NCBI GenBank assembly: GCA_963693365.1
Contig: CAVNZM010000014.1
Coordinates: 1,860,001-1,924,000 of the forward strand
Direction: 5' to 3'
Origin: Amoebidium appalachense
Lineage: Eukaryota; Ichthyosporea
DNA: 64,000 nt
Below are positions 1 to 23,098 of this stretch, one piece after another. A program made the position numbers and the translations under genes. A model generated the notes under the pieces. It did not search any database. It saw nothing but the letters and a program-made list of their open reading frames with translations, and had not been told where the DNA came from. Positions within the stretch are counted from its first letter, which is position 1. Every line of letters starts with the position of its first letter.

Positions 1-656
1 CCGTGTGTCTCTGTCTGTCTGCTCTAGATATAACTTACTGATATGATAAGTTTCTCTCTCTCTAGGCCTCCCTCCCTCCCCCTACCCCACCCCCTCCCCT
101 CTCCCTCCCCCGGGCTCTCCCCCGGGTCACTCTCTCTCTCTCAAATTCACCCCTCTCTCTCTTTATATTTTACAACTGGTAAGTGAACGAGGGTAGATCT
201 GCAAGATCTACTCTGTTCTACAGCTCCTGGGCTGTTGTAGGGCTCGTTTAATAGTATTATCTGCTTCGGCCGACCCCCCCCCCCCCCCCCCTCCCTGCAG
301 CTCCCCCCCCTCCCCCCCTCCCCCCCTCCCCCCCTGCCCCGTGGGTGGACTGGTGGTGGGGTGGGATGGGATGGGGTATGTGTGTGTGGGGAGAGGGGGG
401 GAAGGGGAGCCTGGGAGGGAACAAGGGGGCAAAAAATACACTATGTGGATGAATTGTATTTTACTTTCACGCAGCCGTCCCAGGCCGCATGACACACACA
501 CATCAATTGTACTACACTGGCACACACGTACACACCTTGATCTGCACAAGTTGTACACAACAGCACCGTGACGATACACACAGACACACACACACACAAC
601 ACACACACTGTGACACACACACACAACACACACACACACTAGCACGCACACACGCG

Positions 657-687
<31 letters not shown>

Positions 688-735
688 AGCGGGGGGAGGG
701 GAGGGGGGGGGGGGGGGGGGGAGAAAGAGCGAGAA

Positions 736-778
<43 letters not shown>

Positions 779-1137
779 GGGTGGGAGGGGGTGGGTGGGA
801 GGGTGGGTGGGAGGGAGGGTGGGTGGGGGGGGGGGGGGGGGGGGGGGGGGAGGGAGAGAAAGAGAGGAAGAAAGAGAGAGAGTATTCATACACCCGCAAC
901 GCAGCACGTGCAGCACTTGTAGCTAGAACCAAAAATACACATGCACACCATATCTGATTCAGACCAACTTGTGGCAAGGGCAACCACACACGATGATTTT
1001 TTTTCACCTTCATAAGACTCTTCAGCGTGTTATAAAGTTCGAAGCTAAAAATATATACTATAGTAAATGTAAAACGATAAATAATAATAAAAAAAGCTGT
1101 CGGATGCTCAGGTTTTAAGTTGAACCCGGGCTTTGCT

Positions 1138-1173
<36 letters not shown>

Positions 1174-1307
1174 CCACCTTTATTTCCTTCCACATCCTGG
1201 GTGCCTAGGTACAACCTAGGGCTTATAATTTTAGGCGCATCGGTCTTACAAAAGTGATCTATCTTATTAGTGAACTACCCTTAATGGTATACGAGAATGT
1301 CACGAAG

Positions 1308-1341
<34 letters not shown>

Positions 1342-2233
1342 TTCCCCTCCCCCTCCGTCCCCCACCCCCACCCCTCTCCCCCCTTCCCCCCCCCCCACCC
1401 CCCCCCCCTCCTCCCCCCCCCCCCCCAAAGTTGGGGCCCCCGTTTGATTCGGACACTGCCACTCTGACGCGCGCACACTGGCACCAACCGTGCACCCACA
1501 CACTGTGACATGCGCACGTGTGTACGTGTGTTGCATGTCCGATCGGCAAAAATGTGCAGATGTCACAACACTACACAGTATGCACTTGTTACTGGATAAC
1601 TCGTGATGTTTTTTTTAATTATTGCCTCCTAAGTATGCCATGCATACTTGCATGTTTCCGTTAAATAAATTCAGTCAAAAGAAAACACTACACAGACACA
1701 GACAGCACCAAACCGTTCCCACATTGAGTGTCACTTTAGGGAGGCTGTTTTGCGTCCGTTTTTGATATGTCATAGTGGCTCTAAGTGTCACCTGTTGATT
1801 GGGCCTGATTAGTATCGTGGCAGTGGTAACTCATAAAGGCAGTGCAGGCAGAGTGTGCACGTGACCGGGAATTTCCACATATATATAATCACTTTCGTGG
1901 TGATGGGAATTTTTATATAGTAGTATTGCCATGAACACTGGGGGGGGAAAAAATTAACTTTTATAATTATGATAACTCAAGCTTTGTCATAGACGTGGCA
2001 GAAAAAGATAATACACAAACGACATTTTTGGAGCTGCTGCACTTTAACTTGCCGGTCAGTTGTCATAACACGACCTAGCCTACTAATGCCGTACTACTGG
2101 TGTCACTAGGAGATCACCGTGAGTACTCTTGTTTCTCATACAGATTTCCGGGGGGGGGGGGGGGGGAAGCTTATGTACCATGTCACGTTGTGTGATTTTG
2201 CACACCTGTCACCATCGTCTGTTTTACATAAAG
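1..2233. other. Non-coding upstream region with homopolymers and microsatellites
   Basis: I see no supportable gene here. The stretch holds long C and G runs (for example 274-340, 700-850, 1141-1172, 1309-1430), a (CA)n/(GA)n block at 560-775, and more ordinary AT-rich sequence from 1560 to 2230. The translatable frames are Pro, Gly or His/Thr-rich readings of the repeats. Two metal-response-element-like 7-mers (TGCRCNC) occur at 2199-2205 and, on the other strand, at 1853-1859. The first lies about 30 bp upstream of the TATA box of the metallothionein-like gene. Such 7-mers are cheap in CA-rich DNA, so this is only suggestive. Confidence 0.6.
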
Positions 2234-2240
2234 TATAAAA
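2234..2240 (+). promoter_or_regulatory. TATA box of the metallothionein-like gene
   Basis: A TATAAAA heptamer lies about 1 kb upstream of the start codon. Transcription would start near 2262-2270. The first, non-coding exon would end at 2346, where CAG is followed by GTGAG, and splice to an acceptor at 3201-3202 after a pyrimidine-rich stretch. That leaves about 60 nt of leader before the ATG at 3264. The TATA box, donor and acceptor are all visible; the connection between them is inferred. Confidence 0.55.
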
Positions 2241-3263
2241 GGGGGGCATAATTTGCACGGCTGACAGAATCAACACCAACCTATACTGTAACTCTCGTTA
2301 CCGATATACTCGAAAGCTTTACAGCAACCGGGAAAAAGCTTTGCAGGTGAGAAAAAAGTTTCCTATTTCGTGCAGAATCACCTCTTTATTCGTCTCTTTT
2401 TCTTTCTCCTTAGGTAGACTCGGGTTTGTCTTTTTTTTTTCCAACCACCGGTGTGCAAGTAGAATGTTTTACAAAGACAAAATAGTTGACCTGAGGTTCT
2501 TAAGATCTTCTCCATAAACGTTGGCACTGTCCATTTTTTGTAGCGTAATCTGTCGGTCCCCCTCCGTTCATCCTGTCTAAAACTAAAACTGCATGCACAA
2601 GCTTGGAACCCCCCCTTCCACCGCCTCCCCCTCCCCCCCCCCCCCCCCCCCCCCCCCTTCCCCCCCCTCCCCCCCCAAAAAGAAAAAGAAAGAAAGAAAG
2701 AAAGAAAAAGGAAAAGGAAAAAACATAAGACTGATTAAGTGAACAGGTAAGATATACACACACGAGACATAGATAAATCTCAGAACGTGTCTCATATTTG
2801 CACCAAGCTCCTGTGTTTGACTAGACGTAAGGCTTTCCTTTCCTAACCTGGGCGATCGGATCATGAGAGGGATTTTCTTTGGAGGCTTTGATACTACCTG
2901 TCCACCAGTGACATATGCCCCCCCCCCCCCCCCCCCCCCCCCTCCCCCCCCCCCCCCTCCCCCCCCCCCCCCCGACGACGCCGCCGCCCCCCGCCCCGCC
3001 CCGCCCCGCCCCACCGGGGACCCCGGGCCCTACTTTTCCCTCCTCCTTTTTTTTTTTTTGCTTATGTTAAACAGTTATTGAACTGTGCACTCACAGTTGA
3101 CACACTGTAACCTATCATGTTCGAACCCAAACATAAAAATTCGAAACAAAGGGGGTAACACAACTAGCTATAGAGTAACTTATCATACCCTCCCTCTCAC
3201 AGACCCGCAACAACTCTCACAAACCCAACTTCTTCCTACCCACTACACAACACACACATCAAC

Positions 3264-3508
3264 ATGGAGACGTACGGGTGTGATGTGTGGGCCGACTGTG
3301 CCAGTGGTGTTGGGTCCTGTCACTGTGGGTGTGAGGGCAAGTGCAACTGTGGGGGGGGCTGCAAGTGCGGCTCTGTGTCCGTCAACTCTGTGCGCCGTGC
3401 AAAGGCCACATGCTGCCCCATGTGAGTTGAAGTTCTTACCCTCCCTCCCCCCCGTTCCCGTGACTTCACCTGCTCAGTGACCTCATCTCCCCCTCCTCCC
3501 CCCTCTCT

Positions 3509-3539
<31 letters not shown>

Positions 3540-3652
3540 CCTTTCCCCAAGTCCCCGTCGTAATGTCCCTTTCCCCCTCCCCATTCTCGAGGCTCCCCTT
3601 CTAAACCACATGCATGCACACAGACCTCTCCTCCCCCTCCCCCCCCCCCCCC

Positions 3653-3694
<42 letters not shown>

Positions 3695-3729
3695 AAAAAA
3701 AAAACACACGCACTCCTACCGCCTCCCCC

Positions 3730-3774
<45 letters not shown>

Positions 3775-4115
3775 ACCCCCAAACACATGCACATGTGCAC
3801 GCACACGCCCGCACGCGCACACACACATGACAACCACGGAAAACACAGCCCATCCTCGTTCCCTTACCTCTTTCAAAACCGGAACGCCTGACTGACTCTT
3901 TCCACCATTTGTTGTATATCAAATTTGTGTATATATGTGCATCATGATGTATGTAACTTGGGGACGACCATGAGTGTGAGTGTGCATGGGTCGACGACAT
4001 GTGATTGTTTGTGTGGAGGCAAGATGCACATGTTCGTTTTCAATGTTTGATTGTTCATGAGTCCTTGTGTGTGTGTGTGCGCAAGCGCGTACTACGTGTG
4101 TGTGTGCGTGTGTAC

Positions 4116-4169
<54 letters not shown>

Positions 4170-4327
4170 GTGTGTGTGTGTCTGTGTACATGTGTGCATG
4201 CAGGAAGGACTGCCCTCACGGTGCCGGCTGCATGGACGGCAAGGACTGCCGCTGTGGAGCCAAAGTCTTCAAGACGGAGGATGATTGGCTGCAGTGTGCA
4301 AAGGACCGCGAGGCGATTGGTCTGTAA
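3264..4327 (+). CDS. Metallothionein-like cysteine-rich protein (2 coding exons)
   Basis: Exons are 3264-3421 and 4204-4327, joined in phase (AT/G restores a Met codon), giving 93 residues. The donor is GTGAGT and the acceptor follows a TG-rich tract ending in GCAG. The protein has 16 Cys, most in CxC pairs: CHCGC at 19-23, CNC, CKC, a CC at 50-51, and CRC near 70. It has no signal peptide or membrane segment. This composition is that of a cytosolic metallothionein that would bind Zn, Cu or Cd in thiolate clusters. It falls into an N-terminal Cys domain, a Cys-free linker, and a shorter Cys domain with an acidic, Trp-containing tail; the tail is unusual for the family. The 782-bp intron contains C/A homopolymers and (CT)n. 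If the intron were retained, the first exon would end at a TGA three codons past the CC pair. The family assignment rests on Cys pattern only. Confidence 0.75.
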
Positions 4328-5429
4328 TCACGACAGTTGTGCGGGCATTTCTCCTATGTGTTGATGTGATACAACCCCCCTGGGGGGGTGGGGGTGGGAA
4401 GGGGGGATGGAGGAGGGAGGGGGGTGGGGGGAGGTATTGGGGAATATGAAAATGGGAATTTAAACTTATAGCTACCGTTTCTTGCTGGGGAAGAGTTTGT
4501 TGTATGTGGCATTACAGTTGCGAAGTTTATTTGTTGAATACGGAGGTGCTGGAATGGCAGAGATGTTTTCTGGGTGTTAGGCTCGGTGGCCATGAGGATC
4601 CGGAGGGGTGAATTGCGAGATAGAACTACACTCTCCAGGCTATGCAAGTGTATAGTTGGACACAGCGTGTCTGCTTGCAAGACATTTTTCTTTCAGTTGC
4701 ACAGTAAAAGTGTTGTTTTTCTGTGCTGTTGAGAGTTTAAATCAACTTGTTCCCCGACTGTGTGAGTCAGAGGCCTGGCCGAAAAAATCGAAAAACCCCG
4801 ATTATGCTTTATGAGAACTTTGAGATTTCCGGGAATGTGTGGAGTTTGAGCGACTTGGAGTTCAACTGAAAAGTGATACACCGCCATCTTTCAAGACTAG
4901 ACTCAGGCCGTGCAGGGCATAATTGAAAACGAGCTTTTGGTGCAGGTGTACAGTGACCACCCCCCCCCCCCCCCCCCCCCCCTCGCTCCCCTCACCTCCC
5001 TCCCCCCGCTCTCTACCCCCCCCAGAAAAAAAGAAAGAAAAGGGGGGAAGGGAGGGAGGGAGAGGGGGAAGGGGGGAGGAGGGAGGGAGGGGGGAGGGGG
5101 GGGGGGGGGGGAGAGGGGGAGGGGGGGGGGGGGGGGGAGAAAGGAAAAGAAGAAAGAAACCAAAGAACGAAAATGACAACCCTTGGGATGAAGCGCATAG
5201 AGCCCACATATAACCCCGAGTAAAAGAGACCATGAACTTACAGGGGCTTCAAAAGAAGGGGAGGGGAGGATAGAACAGAAACGGTTTTTTTTTTTTTTTT
5301 TTTTTTTTTTTTGAGCTCTAGTGTGGGGAGGAGGGTGGGGTTGGGGTTGGGTTGAGCTTTTCGTTTCTTTTCTTCTTTCTTTTTCTTTTTCTTTTTCTTT
5401 TTCTTTTTCTTTTTCTTTTTCTTTTTCTT

Positions 5430-5460
<31 letters not shown>

Positions 5461-5850
5461 GGGGGGGGGGGAAGGAGGCCCGGCAACCTTTTGAACTTTG
5501 TCGAAGAGGTGGAAACTAACATTAGTGGGCAACAAAGCAACACCGGAAATCACCAACTCAAGCGCACGCACAGAATCGGACATATCGACCAAAGTTTAGG
5601 CAACGGCTGTGTGTGTGTGTGTGCGTAAATGCATGCATACTGGGGGGGGGGGAGGGCGGGGGGGGGGGGTGGTTGGGGGGGGGGAGGGGGGAAGGGGCGG
5701 GGGGGGGGGGGGGAGGGGGGGGAGGGGGGGGAGTGGATATAAAGAAGTTTCCTTGCGGGGAGGAGAGGGATATGGGGAGAATGCTTCTCAAGCAAATGTA
5801 CATATGCATGTGCGTGTACACATGTGCGTGTGCATAGGGGTATCATGTTG

Positions 5851-5899
<49 letters not shown>

Positions 5900-6781
5900 G
5901 TGTGAGTGTGTGTGTGTGTGTGTGCACCCGGCGGGGGGGAGGGGGGGGGGGGGGGGGGGGGGGATCGATTACAGTACTGGGCACGAGACACGACTGAGTT
6001 GCTTTTGTTACCCGTTGTATGGTAATATTATTTTTAAGTTTCCATTTTCCAGAAGGTTGCATTCTTACATGATACAATTGCCAAGTGCCCATCACCGCTC
6101 TAGATACTTTAAAAGAACAGAACATACTAAAGGCCAATAGTCATAGTGGGTTTGTAATAAAACATAATAGTTAAAAGCTTAAATATATATCCAAAAGTGT
6201 GATTTTGTGATTCAACCTATTGGAGGTGCATATTAAAAGCGCATATCTCACGGGTGCTGGTCCAAAAAAACCGATCCGGATCGACATGAGCATTTGCCAG
6301 CTGAAATAAATGGTAAACCTAGCCGAGCCGGGTACTATACCTTTACTATACCGAGTTCGTTATTATGGTATCCAAGGATGTTGCTCTAAATTAAAGTAAG
6401 TGTGGAAAGAAAAAGAATAGATATTCTCGACAATTGATATCTAGGAAAATGAAATTTACGTTAAAATACGGACGAGAAACGGCATGCGGTACATGATCGT
6501 ATACACAAACCTAATATATCGTGCATACTATCGATAGAATGAGAATATCCAGCCAAAAATTAATGATTCTTTTGCAGGTCAGCTCACACGATCAGGTTGA
6601 AATGGAAGGGTAAGAAAAAACACGCATCGTTAAAATAAAAAAAATCACGTAGCACACATGATTAAGTTACACAACTTTGTATCTCTAAGCAGGCCACACA
6701 AACCGTTTATTCTAATTCAAGTACTGCGCGTCAATCGGTTTTATACGCACAAGTACATACTATCCGTTCCGGGGTCGTGCA

Positions 6782-6820
<39 letters not shown>

Positions 6821-7045
6821 CAATCGGTTTTATACGCACAAGTACATACTATCCGTTCCGGGGTCGTGCATCTAATATATATATATATAGTTCAGAATAT
6901 GCCGGTAATCAGTATTTTAAGGAGGACAAGTTGGACAACACAGCAAAATGAAATCACAGGGATGGCTTGTGGTTTTCGAACTTACATTGTTTCTTCTCCT
7001 GTGCCGCCAAGGCACCTACCGTGTGTGTGTTTGTGTGTGTGCGTG

Positions 7046-7129
<84 letters not shown>

Positions 7130-7339
7130 CGTGTCTGTGAACGTTTGAGTGTCTACATGTGTCTGGTTCTGAGTGTAATGCACAACCGAATTTACCACCC
7201 ACCCACACACCCACACCGACACCTACACCCACACCCACCCCAAAACCACACTCCCCCCCCCCCCCCTCCCCCCCCCCTCGCCACCCCTCCCCTCATCCCC
7301 CCCCCCCTTCCCCGTCCCCCCCCCCCCCCCCCCTTCTCT

Positions 7340-7371
<32 letters not shown>

Positions 7372-7385
7372 ATCCCTACCACCAC
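4328..7385. other. Intergenic region: homopolymers, (GT)n, AT-rich core
   Basis: No gene is supported. The region contains G runs (4378-4440, 5041-5140), a (CTTTTT)n array at about 5381-5430 leading into T then G runs, a (GT)n tract at 5850-5925, and C runs at 7250-7370. The stretch 5980-6900 is ordinary AT-rich sequence without convincing splice-bounded coding exons. Confidence 0.5.
6731..6888. repeat. Direct duplication of about 58 bp separated by a (TA)n tract
   Basis: The sequence beginning TCAATCGGTTTTATACGCAC and running to GTGCATCTAATATATATA occurs twice, at about 6731-6790 and 6821-6880. Each copy is followed by (AT)n. The two copies look identical by eye, so the duplication is recent. 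It is probably a slippage or unequal-exchange product seeded by the TA microsatellite. Confidence 0.85.
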
Positions 7386-7507
7386 ACACCACCGACTTAC
7401 ACCCCAACACCACTACCAAACTCCCATGGACACACACAACACCTCTTGCTCGTTTTCAGCCACCTACCCACACACCCACTGTGGTCTCTGTGTGTGCAGG
7501 GGAGCAG
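7386..7507 (-). pseudogene. Truncated duplicate of the RING exon
   Basis: This segment matches 7886-8007 at an offset of exactly 500 bp with only a few substitutions. It reproduces the 3' end of the RING-H2 exon of the neighbouring gene: the second half of the RING with its LPCTH start, the CVGRWLKTSKRCCVCPWEF stretch and the stop. The Tyr of the HxxH spacer reads Asp here and the following Val reads Gly. The first half of the RING (CVIC) is missing, replaced by a (GT)n tract of about 250 bp that fills the space between the copies. It cannot encode a zinc-binding RING by itself. It lies downstream of the intact stop codon, so it could sit in the 3' flank of the transcript. Confidence 0.8.
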
Positions 7508-7885
<378 letters not shown>

Positions 7886-7896
7886 ACACCACCGAC

Positions 7897-12823
<4,927 letters not shown>

Positions 12824-13249
12824 ATTTATTAGCCAAATACCTTCCAAATGTGGAGCTGCACTTTCCTGATATGGCCGATCACTTTCCTGATATGGCAGCT
12901 AGGATTACCTAACAGCCTTTTCACTCTGAGGGCCTGGGCCCCAGCCCCCGGAGCACCGAAAGCGAGGTGAGGGGAAGGGCCCCCGAAGAGAAAGAGACCG
13001 GGGGGGAGGGGCGGAGGGGCCGGGATAATTTTTCTAGTAGGTGTGTGCGTGTGTATGTAGGAACATTGGAGTGTGGGGTTGTAGTGTGCCTCAGGCGGGT
13101 GCACGTGACACGTGTGTGTGTGTGCTTTTTGGGTGTGTGTGTGTGTGTGTGTGTGTGTGCGCTTTTTGGGTGGGTGGGTGGGTGGGTGGGTGAGGTGGGT
13201 GGATGAGGGGGGAGAGGGGGGAGGGGGAGGGGGGGGGGGGGGGGGGGGG
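12824..13249. other. Upstream flank of the RING-protein gene
   Basis: The stretch contains a short tandem array just upstream of the proposed start: CACTTTCCTGATATGGC occurs twice, at about 12868-12899, preceded by a related unit. GC-rich sequence, (GT)n and (GGGT)n tracts and a G run follow up to 13249. I see no clear TATA box. Confidence 0.4.
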
Positions 13250-13734
13250 TTTGAATGCGTCAAAAAGTACGAAGTACACAAGAACAAACGGATAACACGA
13301 TGCAGAATGCAAGCCATACATAAAGAGTATGCATAATAAGCAGAGCCCATCCTCAGGGGGGCCCCACGTCATCCACAGTACCCGAGTTTCGACCTATTCC
13401 CCTCGTTAACGAAACCCAACTCAGATACTGTTTCACTTGAACATGAGTAGGTCACCCGTCTTGATCAGAGACGAGCAGGGTTGCTTATGCAGGCAAGGGC
13501 AGTGGGAAAGGCCGGGGGTTAAAGTTGCAGCAGTAAGCAGAAGCAAGAAAAATATAGATAGGAACTCAGGAGACGGGGCTTCTAGGAAGCTCCCCCGTCG
13601 ATACCTAAGTCGATACTTCCCTGGCTAACATACTACACCAGCTGAAAAGAATTAAGTCCCGAAGGCCGCAGAATTCGCAATCAGAGGTTAAAATATGAGA
13701 TTTGACCCACGCCGCAGGGTAGTAACACGCTTAC
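13250..13734 (-). mobile_element. Poly(C)-ended interspersed element, copy 1
   Basis: On the minus strand the element runs from GTAAGCGTGTTACTACCC (13734) to GACGCATTCAAA (13250) and is then followed by a C run. The same sequence, nearly identical, occurs at 39314-39798, and shorter forms occur at 29928-30144 and 41224-41542. This copy is bounded by homopolymer (C on its own strand) at both ends. I found no reading frame with protein-family features. A sequence close to a pol III B box (AGGTCGAAACTC) is present near the middle, with one mismatch to GWTCRANNC. A SINE-like or 5'-truncated LINE origin is inferred. Confidence 0.75.
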
Positions 13735-14076
13735 GGGGGGGGGGGGGGGGGGGGGGGAGGGGGGATGTCCCATGCACACTACACTTGTGTGATCTGTGTG
13801 AAAACAATAGCTCGTTTACCTAACCGATTACAATTTTATTATGGTCGTGCAACTTAGTTTAACTAAACAACCTGGTCACATTCGGAATATACAGACTCAC
13901 TTTCAAAAACTTGATATAGATGTATTATTATCACTTTTGTATCGTCATATGCTTCAACCTTTCCTTCGAAACCCCGCTACAATTCAGAACTTGCATATGT
14001 ATATATTTGTATATCCAATATCACCACCAACTACAGTACAGCAACAACTCCACCACCCCCACCACCTCCACAGCCA

Positions 14077-14111
<35 letters not shown>

Positions 14112-14144
14112 ACCACCCACACACCCACCCACACAGACACGGCC

Positions 14145-14207
<63 letters not shown>

Positions 14208-14335
14208 ACACCCACACCCACACCCACACCCACACCCACAGACACGTACCCATTCACCCACCCACCCACCCACCCACCCAGCATCACACCATCCGCACCC
14301 TTCATCCACCCACCCGTAGACACGAAAGTTTACCC
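13735..14335. other. 3' flank of the glycine-rich gene; homopolymer and (CA)n
   Basis: No coding exon is supported. The stretch holds a G run (13735-13764), about 270 bp of AT-rich unique sequence, a C run (14081-14111), (CA)n (14145-14204), (CCCACA)n and (CCCA)n arrays. The neighbouring gene ends at its stop codon at 14336. Confidence 0.5.
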
Positions 14336-14936
14336 TCAACTGTCCGAAACAATATCTTTCACCATCTCAAACAATTTAGCCGCTATGCCCTCCCCATCCC
14401 CACCACTCACGCTCTCCGTATCAAACCCCACATCGGGCGTAATTTCATCTCCGTATTGGTTGGTTGTCGGCCCACCCGGCACTTTCGAAGCATCTCCAAA
14501 GGACCCCATGCCTCCAGCCATCCCGTCTGATGCTGCACTACCGGTGCCGGGAGTGGGGGTTGAGGCTAGACCTGCAGTCCCCCCAGCTGCAAGAAAACAC
14601 GAAAATTAGATAACGGGTTACGGAATATTGCCAATAATATTGATTACATGTGTCCCTCCAGCTGCAAGGAAATACGAAAAGCAGATTAATGATTACGAAA
14701 TTGTCCAACACACTGATCATTACTTATGGATTAATTGTGTGTCATGAGGGCTAGAAAGCAAACATTTAACCTGATGCACATGCACCGCCAAACACCCACC
14801 CACCCGTCTTCATAGCATCACCAAGCACCACACCGGAACTCCAAACACCAACAGACGGAGAAAAAAGGGGAAAAAATAGCCTTCATCCACGCAACCAGCC
14901 AAAAGCACATCATTTAACCAATTCATATATGGTCAT

Positions 14937-14996
<60 letters not shown>

Positions 14997-15784
14997 CACC
15001 ACCACCATTATCCACCTTTCTTCATGGCATCACCAAGTACCACACCGGAATTCCAATTCAAACACCAACAAACGGGGAAAAGATAAAAGGACCCCCCCTC
15101 CCCCCCCTCTATCCCCTCCATTTACACGAGTAGCCGATAGCAAACCCCAAACTCGAACAGCCAATCGTAAATCTGAAAGGCCAAAACGCCTTTTTTGGTC
15201 CGATTTGCGGCTCTCTGACTGGACCAAAACAACAACAATTTAAAAAACTCAATAAAAACGCTATAACTTTTGAACCATTGGTCCGACTTTTCTAAAACTT
15301 TCTAAAATAGCGTAACTATTGGTCAACTTAAGTTTAGGACTCCGCTTCACAGCAAAAGTCACGTGCTTCACAGGTCTACACTAAGGGAGGGCCAAAAGAC
15401 TTAGAATTTTCTCCTCGAGAGCGATTCTGATCGTTTGCCGCATGGAACCAATGACGTCAGCAAGATTATGCGACAGATGACGAAAAAAGTGCGACAAACT
15501 GCGACCCAATGATTACCCCTGGAATTACGTATCAAATAGAATACGCTTGATTGGCTCTCTGCGTATCGGCATTCGACTTTAATTGATATGTAGCCAATCG
15601 CTAGGCGCATCGCAATCCTATACCAACCAGCTTTAGCTGAATTTCAAAGAAGGGGGATCTGCTAAGCAACGATTCGATGTTCCAGTTTGGAGTCTGCTGT
15701 AGCCGATAGCATATCATTCAAGCTATGCATATATGTTCATACCCCCCCACCCCCCCTCCCCCCTAACACACACACACATACACA

Positions 15785-15881
<97 letters not shown>

Positions 15882-16205
15882 ACCCACCCACCCACCCACC
15901 TTTCTTCATAGCATCACCTAGCACCACCCCACCCATCGCCGCACCCCCCATCCCTGCCGTTTCAGCCATCCCAGCCATCCCCCCTATCACCCCTGCCTCC
16001 GCCACTCCACCTACAGCGCCCCCGGCTGCTCCCACGGCACCACCGGTGCCCGCGCCGCCTGCCAATGAAATTTGGTTATTATAAATGGCCTAAAACAGAT
16101 TTGAAATGACATCGGGGGATGCTTAAACTTAGTTGTAAGGCCACCAGAACTGCTCAGATGCCCATATACCCATAGAAAACAGCTGAAAGTTGTGCCTGGA
16201 ATTGA

Positions 16206-16244
<39 letters not shown>

Positions 16245-16379
16245 CGCCCCCACAACCACTTGTGTCCATGTTTGATGACTTTATGACAAGTGGTTGCGAT
16301 TTCCATATCCAATGAGTCTCAAAAAAAGGACCCCCCCCCCCAACACATACACACACGTATGTGACCCCCCCCCCCCCCC

Positions 16380-16426
<47 letters not shown>

Positions 16427-16882
16427 ACGTACACCATCATAAACACCGCCACCCTGTGATCCGGCACACAAATAAACCACCCAGTCCTGCTAAGAGCACC
16501 GACACACTTTCCCACCAATTAAACCATCCCCACCAGTAGTAACTTTCAGCACAACCCAAGGTAGAAGGTGTGTGCATGTGCATGTGCATGTGCATGTGCA
16601 TGTGCATGTGCATGTGTGTATGTGTGTATGTGTGTGTGTGTGTGTGTGGTGTGTTGGTGTGTGTGTGCGCGCCGTGTGTTTGTGTATGCGCGCGCGCATG
16701 TGTGTGTATGTGTGCAGACGTGCTTGCAAATATGCACGTGGCTGCCTGCATGTGTAAGCGTGTGTTTTCGCATGTGCGTGTGACTGCTCATGTCTGTGTA
16801 TGCACACATGTTTGGGCAGGATGTGTATGTGTTTATTCTATTTTTTATTTTATTTTATTTTATTTTTTTTTTATTTTATTTT

Positions 16883-16913
<31 letters not shown>

Positions 16914-17079
16914 GGGGGAGAACGCTTACCTGCCATAGGCACCGGAATGGGCATGGGCCTGTTGGGGTAAAAAAGAAAAAAAAAAAAAAAGGTAAAAATT
17001 GTGCCAGGAAGGGGCAAAAAACAAACGATTATTTCTTTTTTGGGGTTTATGTTTTTTTTGCCTTTCTTTTTTGTTCTTT

Positions 17080-17154
<75 letters not shown>

Positions 17155-17277
17155 CTAGAACAAAGGAAATCAAGTGGACAGGCAAACTGCAACAGTTTCA
17201 TACCTAGGATCTTCATGCACACAGACACCGTCAGCTAAATAAGCAGTGCACAGGAAAAACACGCAATCATCATACAT
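14336..17277 (-). CDS. Glycine-rich protein of unknown function (4 exons, 5' end tentative)
   Basis: The exons are 17204-17277, 16930-16958, 15900-16058 and 14336-14586, which join in phase to 170 residues. Donors are GTATGA, GTAAGC and GTGGGT, and the last acceptor is CTTGCAG. I do not recognise the family. The visible order is a short, partly hydrophobic N-terminus with several Cys, a PMPIPVPMA stretch, a Gly/Ala/Met-rich segment of about 50 residues ending in VVLGDAMKK, a Gly/Ser/Thr/Pro linker, and an acidic C-terminus ending in an amphipathic stretch (IAAKLFEMVKDIVSDS). The Gly/Ala segment could form a flexible or membrane-associated region. It starts 410 bp downstream of the scramblase stop, on the same strand. 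The first ATG is a guess; an upstream exon is possible. Its last long intron contains diverged partial copies of the exon 3 end and the exon 4 acceptor. Confidence 0.55.
14640..15065 (-). repeat. Diverged partial copies of glycine-rich gene exon ends, intronic
   Basis: The coding end VVLGDAMKK at 15900-15930 is echoed at about 15022-15050 and 14812-14845. Both echoes keep GTGTGGTRCTTGGTGATGC and the ATGAAGA that precedes the splice site. The region around the exon 4 acceptor (CAGCTGCAAG) is echoed at 14652-14670. None of the echoes extends over a whole exon, so I read them as decayed tandem copies of exon-intron junctions, not as used exons. Confidence 0.6.
15066..15899. other. Intron of the glycine-rich gene: unique AT-rich DNA and a long (CA)n
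   Basis: Positions 15120-15740 are non-repetitive and contain no exon I can support. 15763-15878 is nearly pure (CA)n, followed by (CCCA)n that reaches the donor site of the preceding exon at 15899. Confidence 0.6.
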
Positions 17278-17687
17278 ACACGAGCCCAACACGCCAATGT
17301 AATACCAACACACCACATCATATGTTTTTTCCATCCTCATGTAATATGGTATTTAGATACGACTAAAAAAGCAGCAATATCGATAGCTAAAAACGAACAC
17401 AGAAAAAATGTATGCAGGAAATGAATCTAAGGATGGTCGCCATGGAAGGAAACACATTGAGAAATCACGAAGATAAAAACATGAATAACGAGATCAACAC
17501 AACCATACACACTAAAGACAGCCCAGTGGCTAGTGGTGTGGTGGTGTGGTAGTGGTAGTATATGTGTGTATGTGCGCGCTCGCGTATTGGGGAAAGGGGG
17601 AAGGGGGGAAGGGGGGAGGGAGGGAGGATATGGGAATGCCCAGGGAGAGGAGGGGCAGGGAGGGGGAAGGGAGGAGGGGGAGGGGGG

Positions 17688-23098
<5,411 letters not shown>

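Noticed and set aside
208-1566. Overlapping open frames rich in Cys/Val, Pro, Gly or His/Thr on both strands, here and throughout the window
   Set aside because: They are translations of (GT)n, (CA)n, poly(C) and poly(G). Dinucleotide repeats and homopolymers have no stop codons in any frame, so open length is no evidence of coding.
13437-13628. 63-residue frame inside the interspersed element (also on the opposite strand at 39420-39611)
   Set aside because: It runs antisense to the inferred element direction, has no domain features and is present only because the copies are recent.
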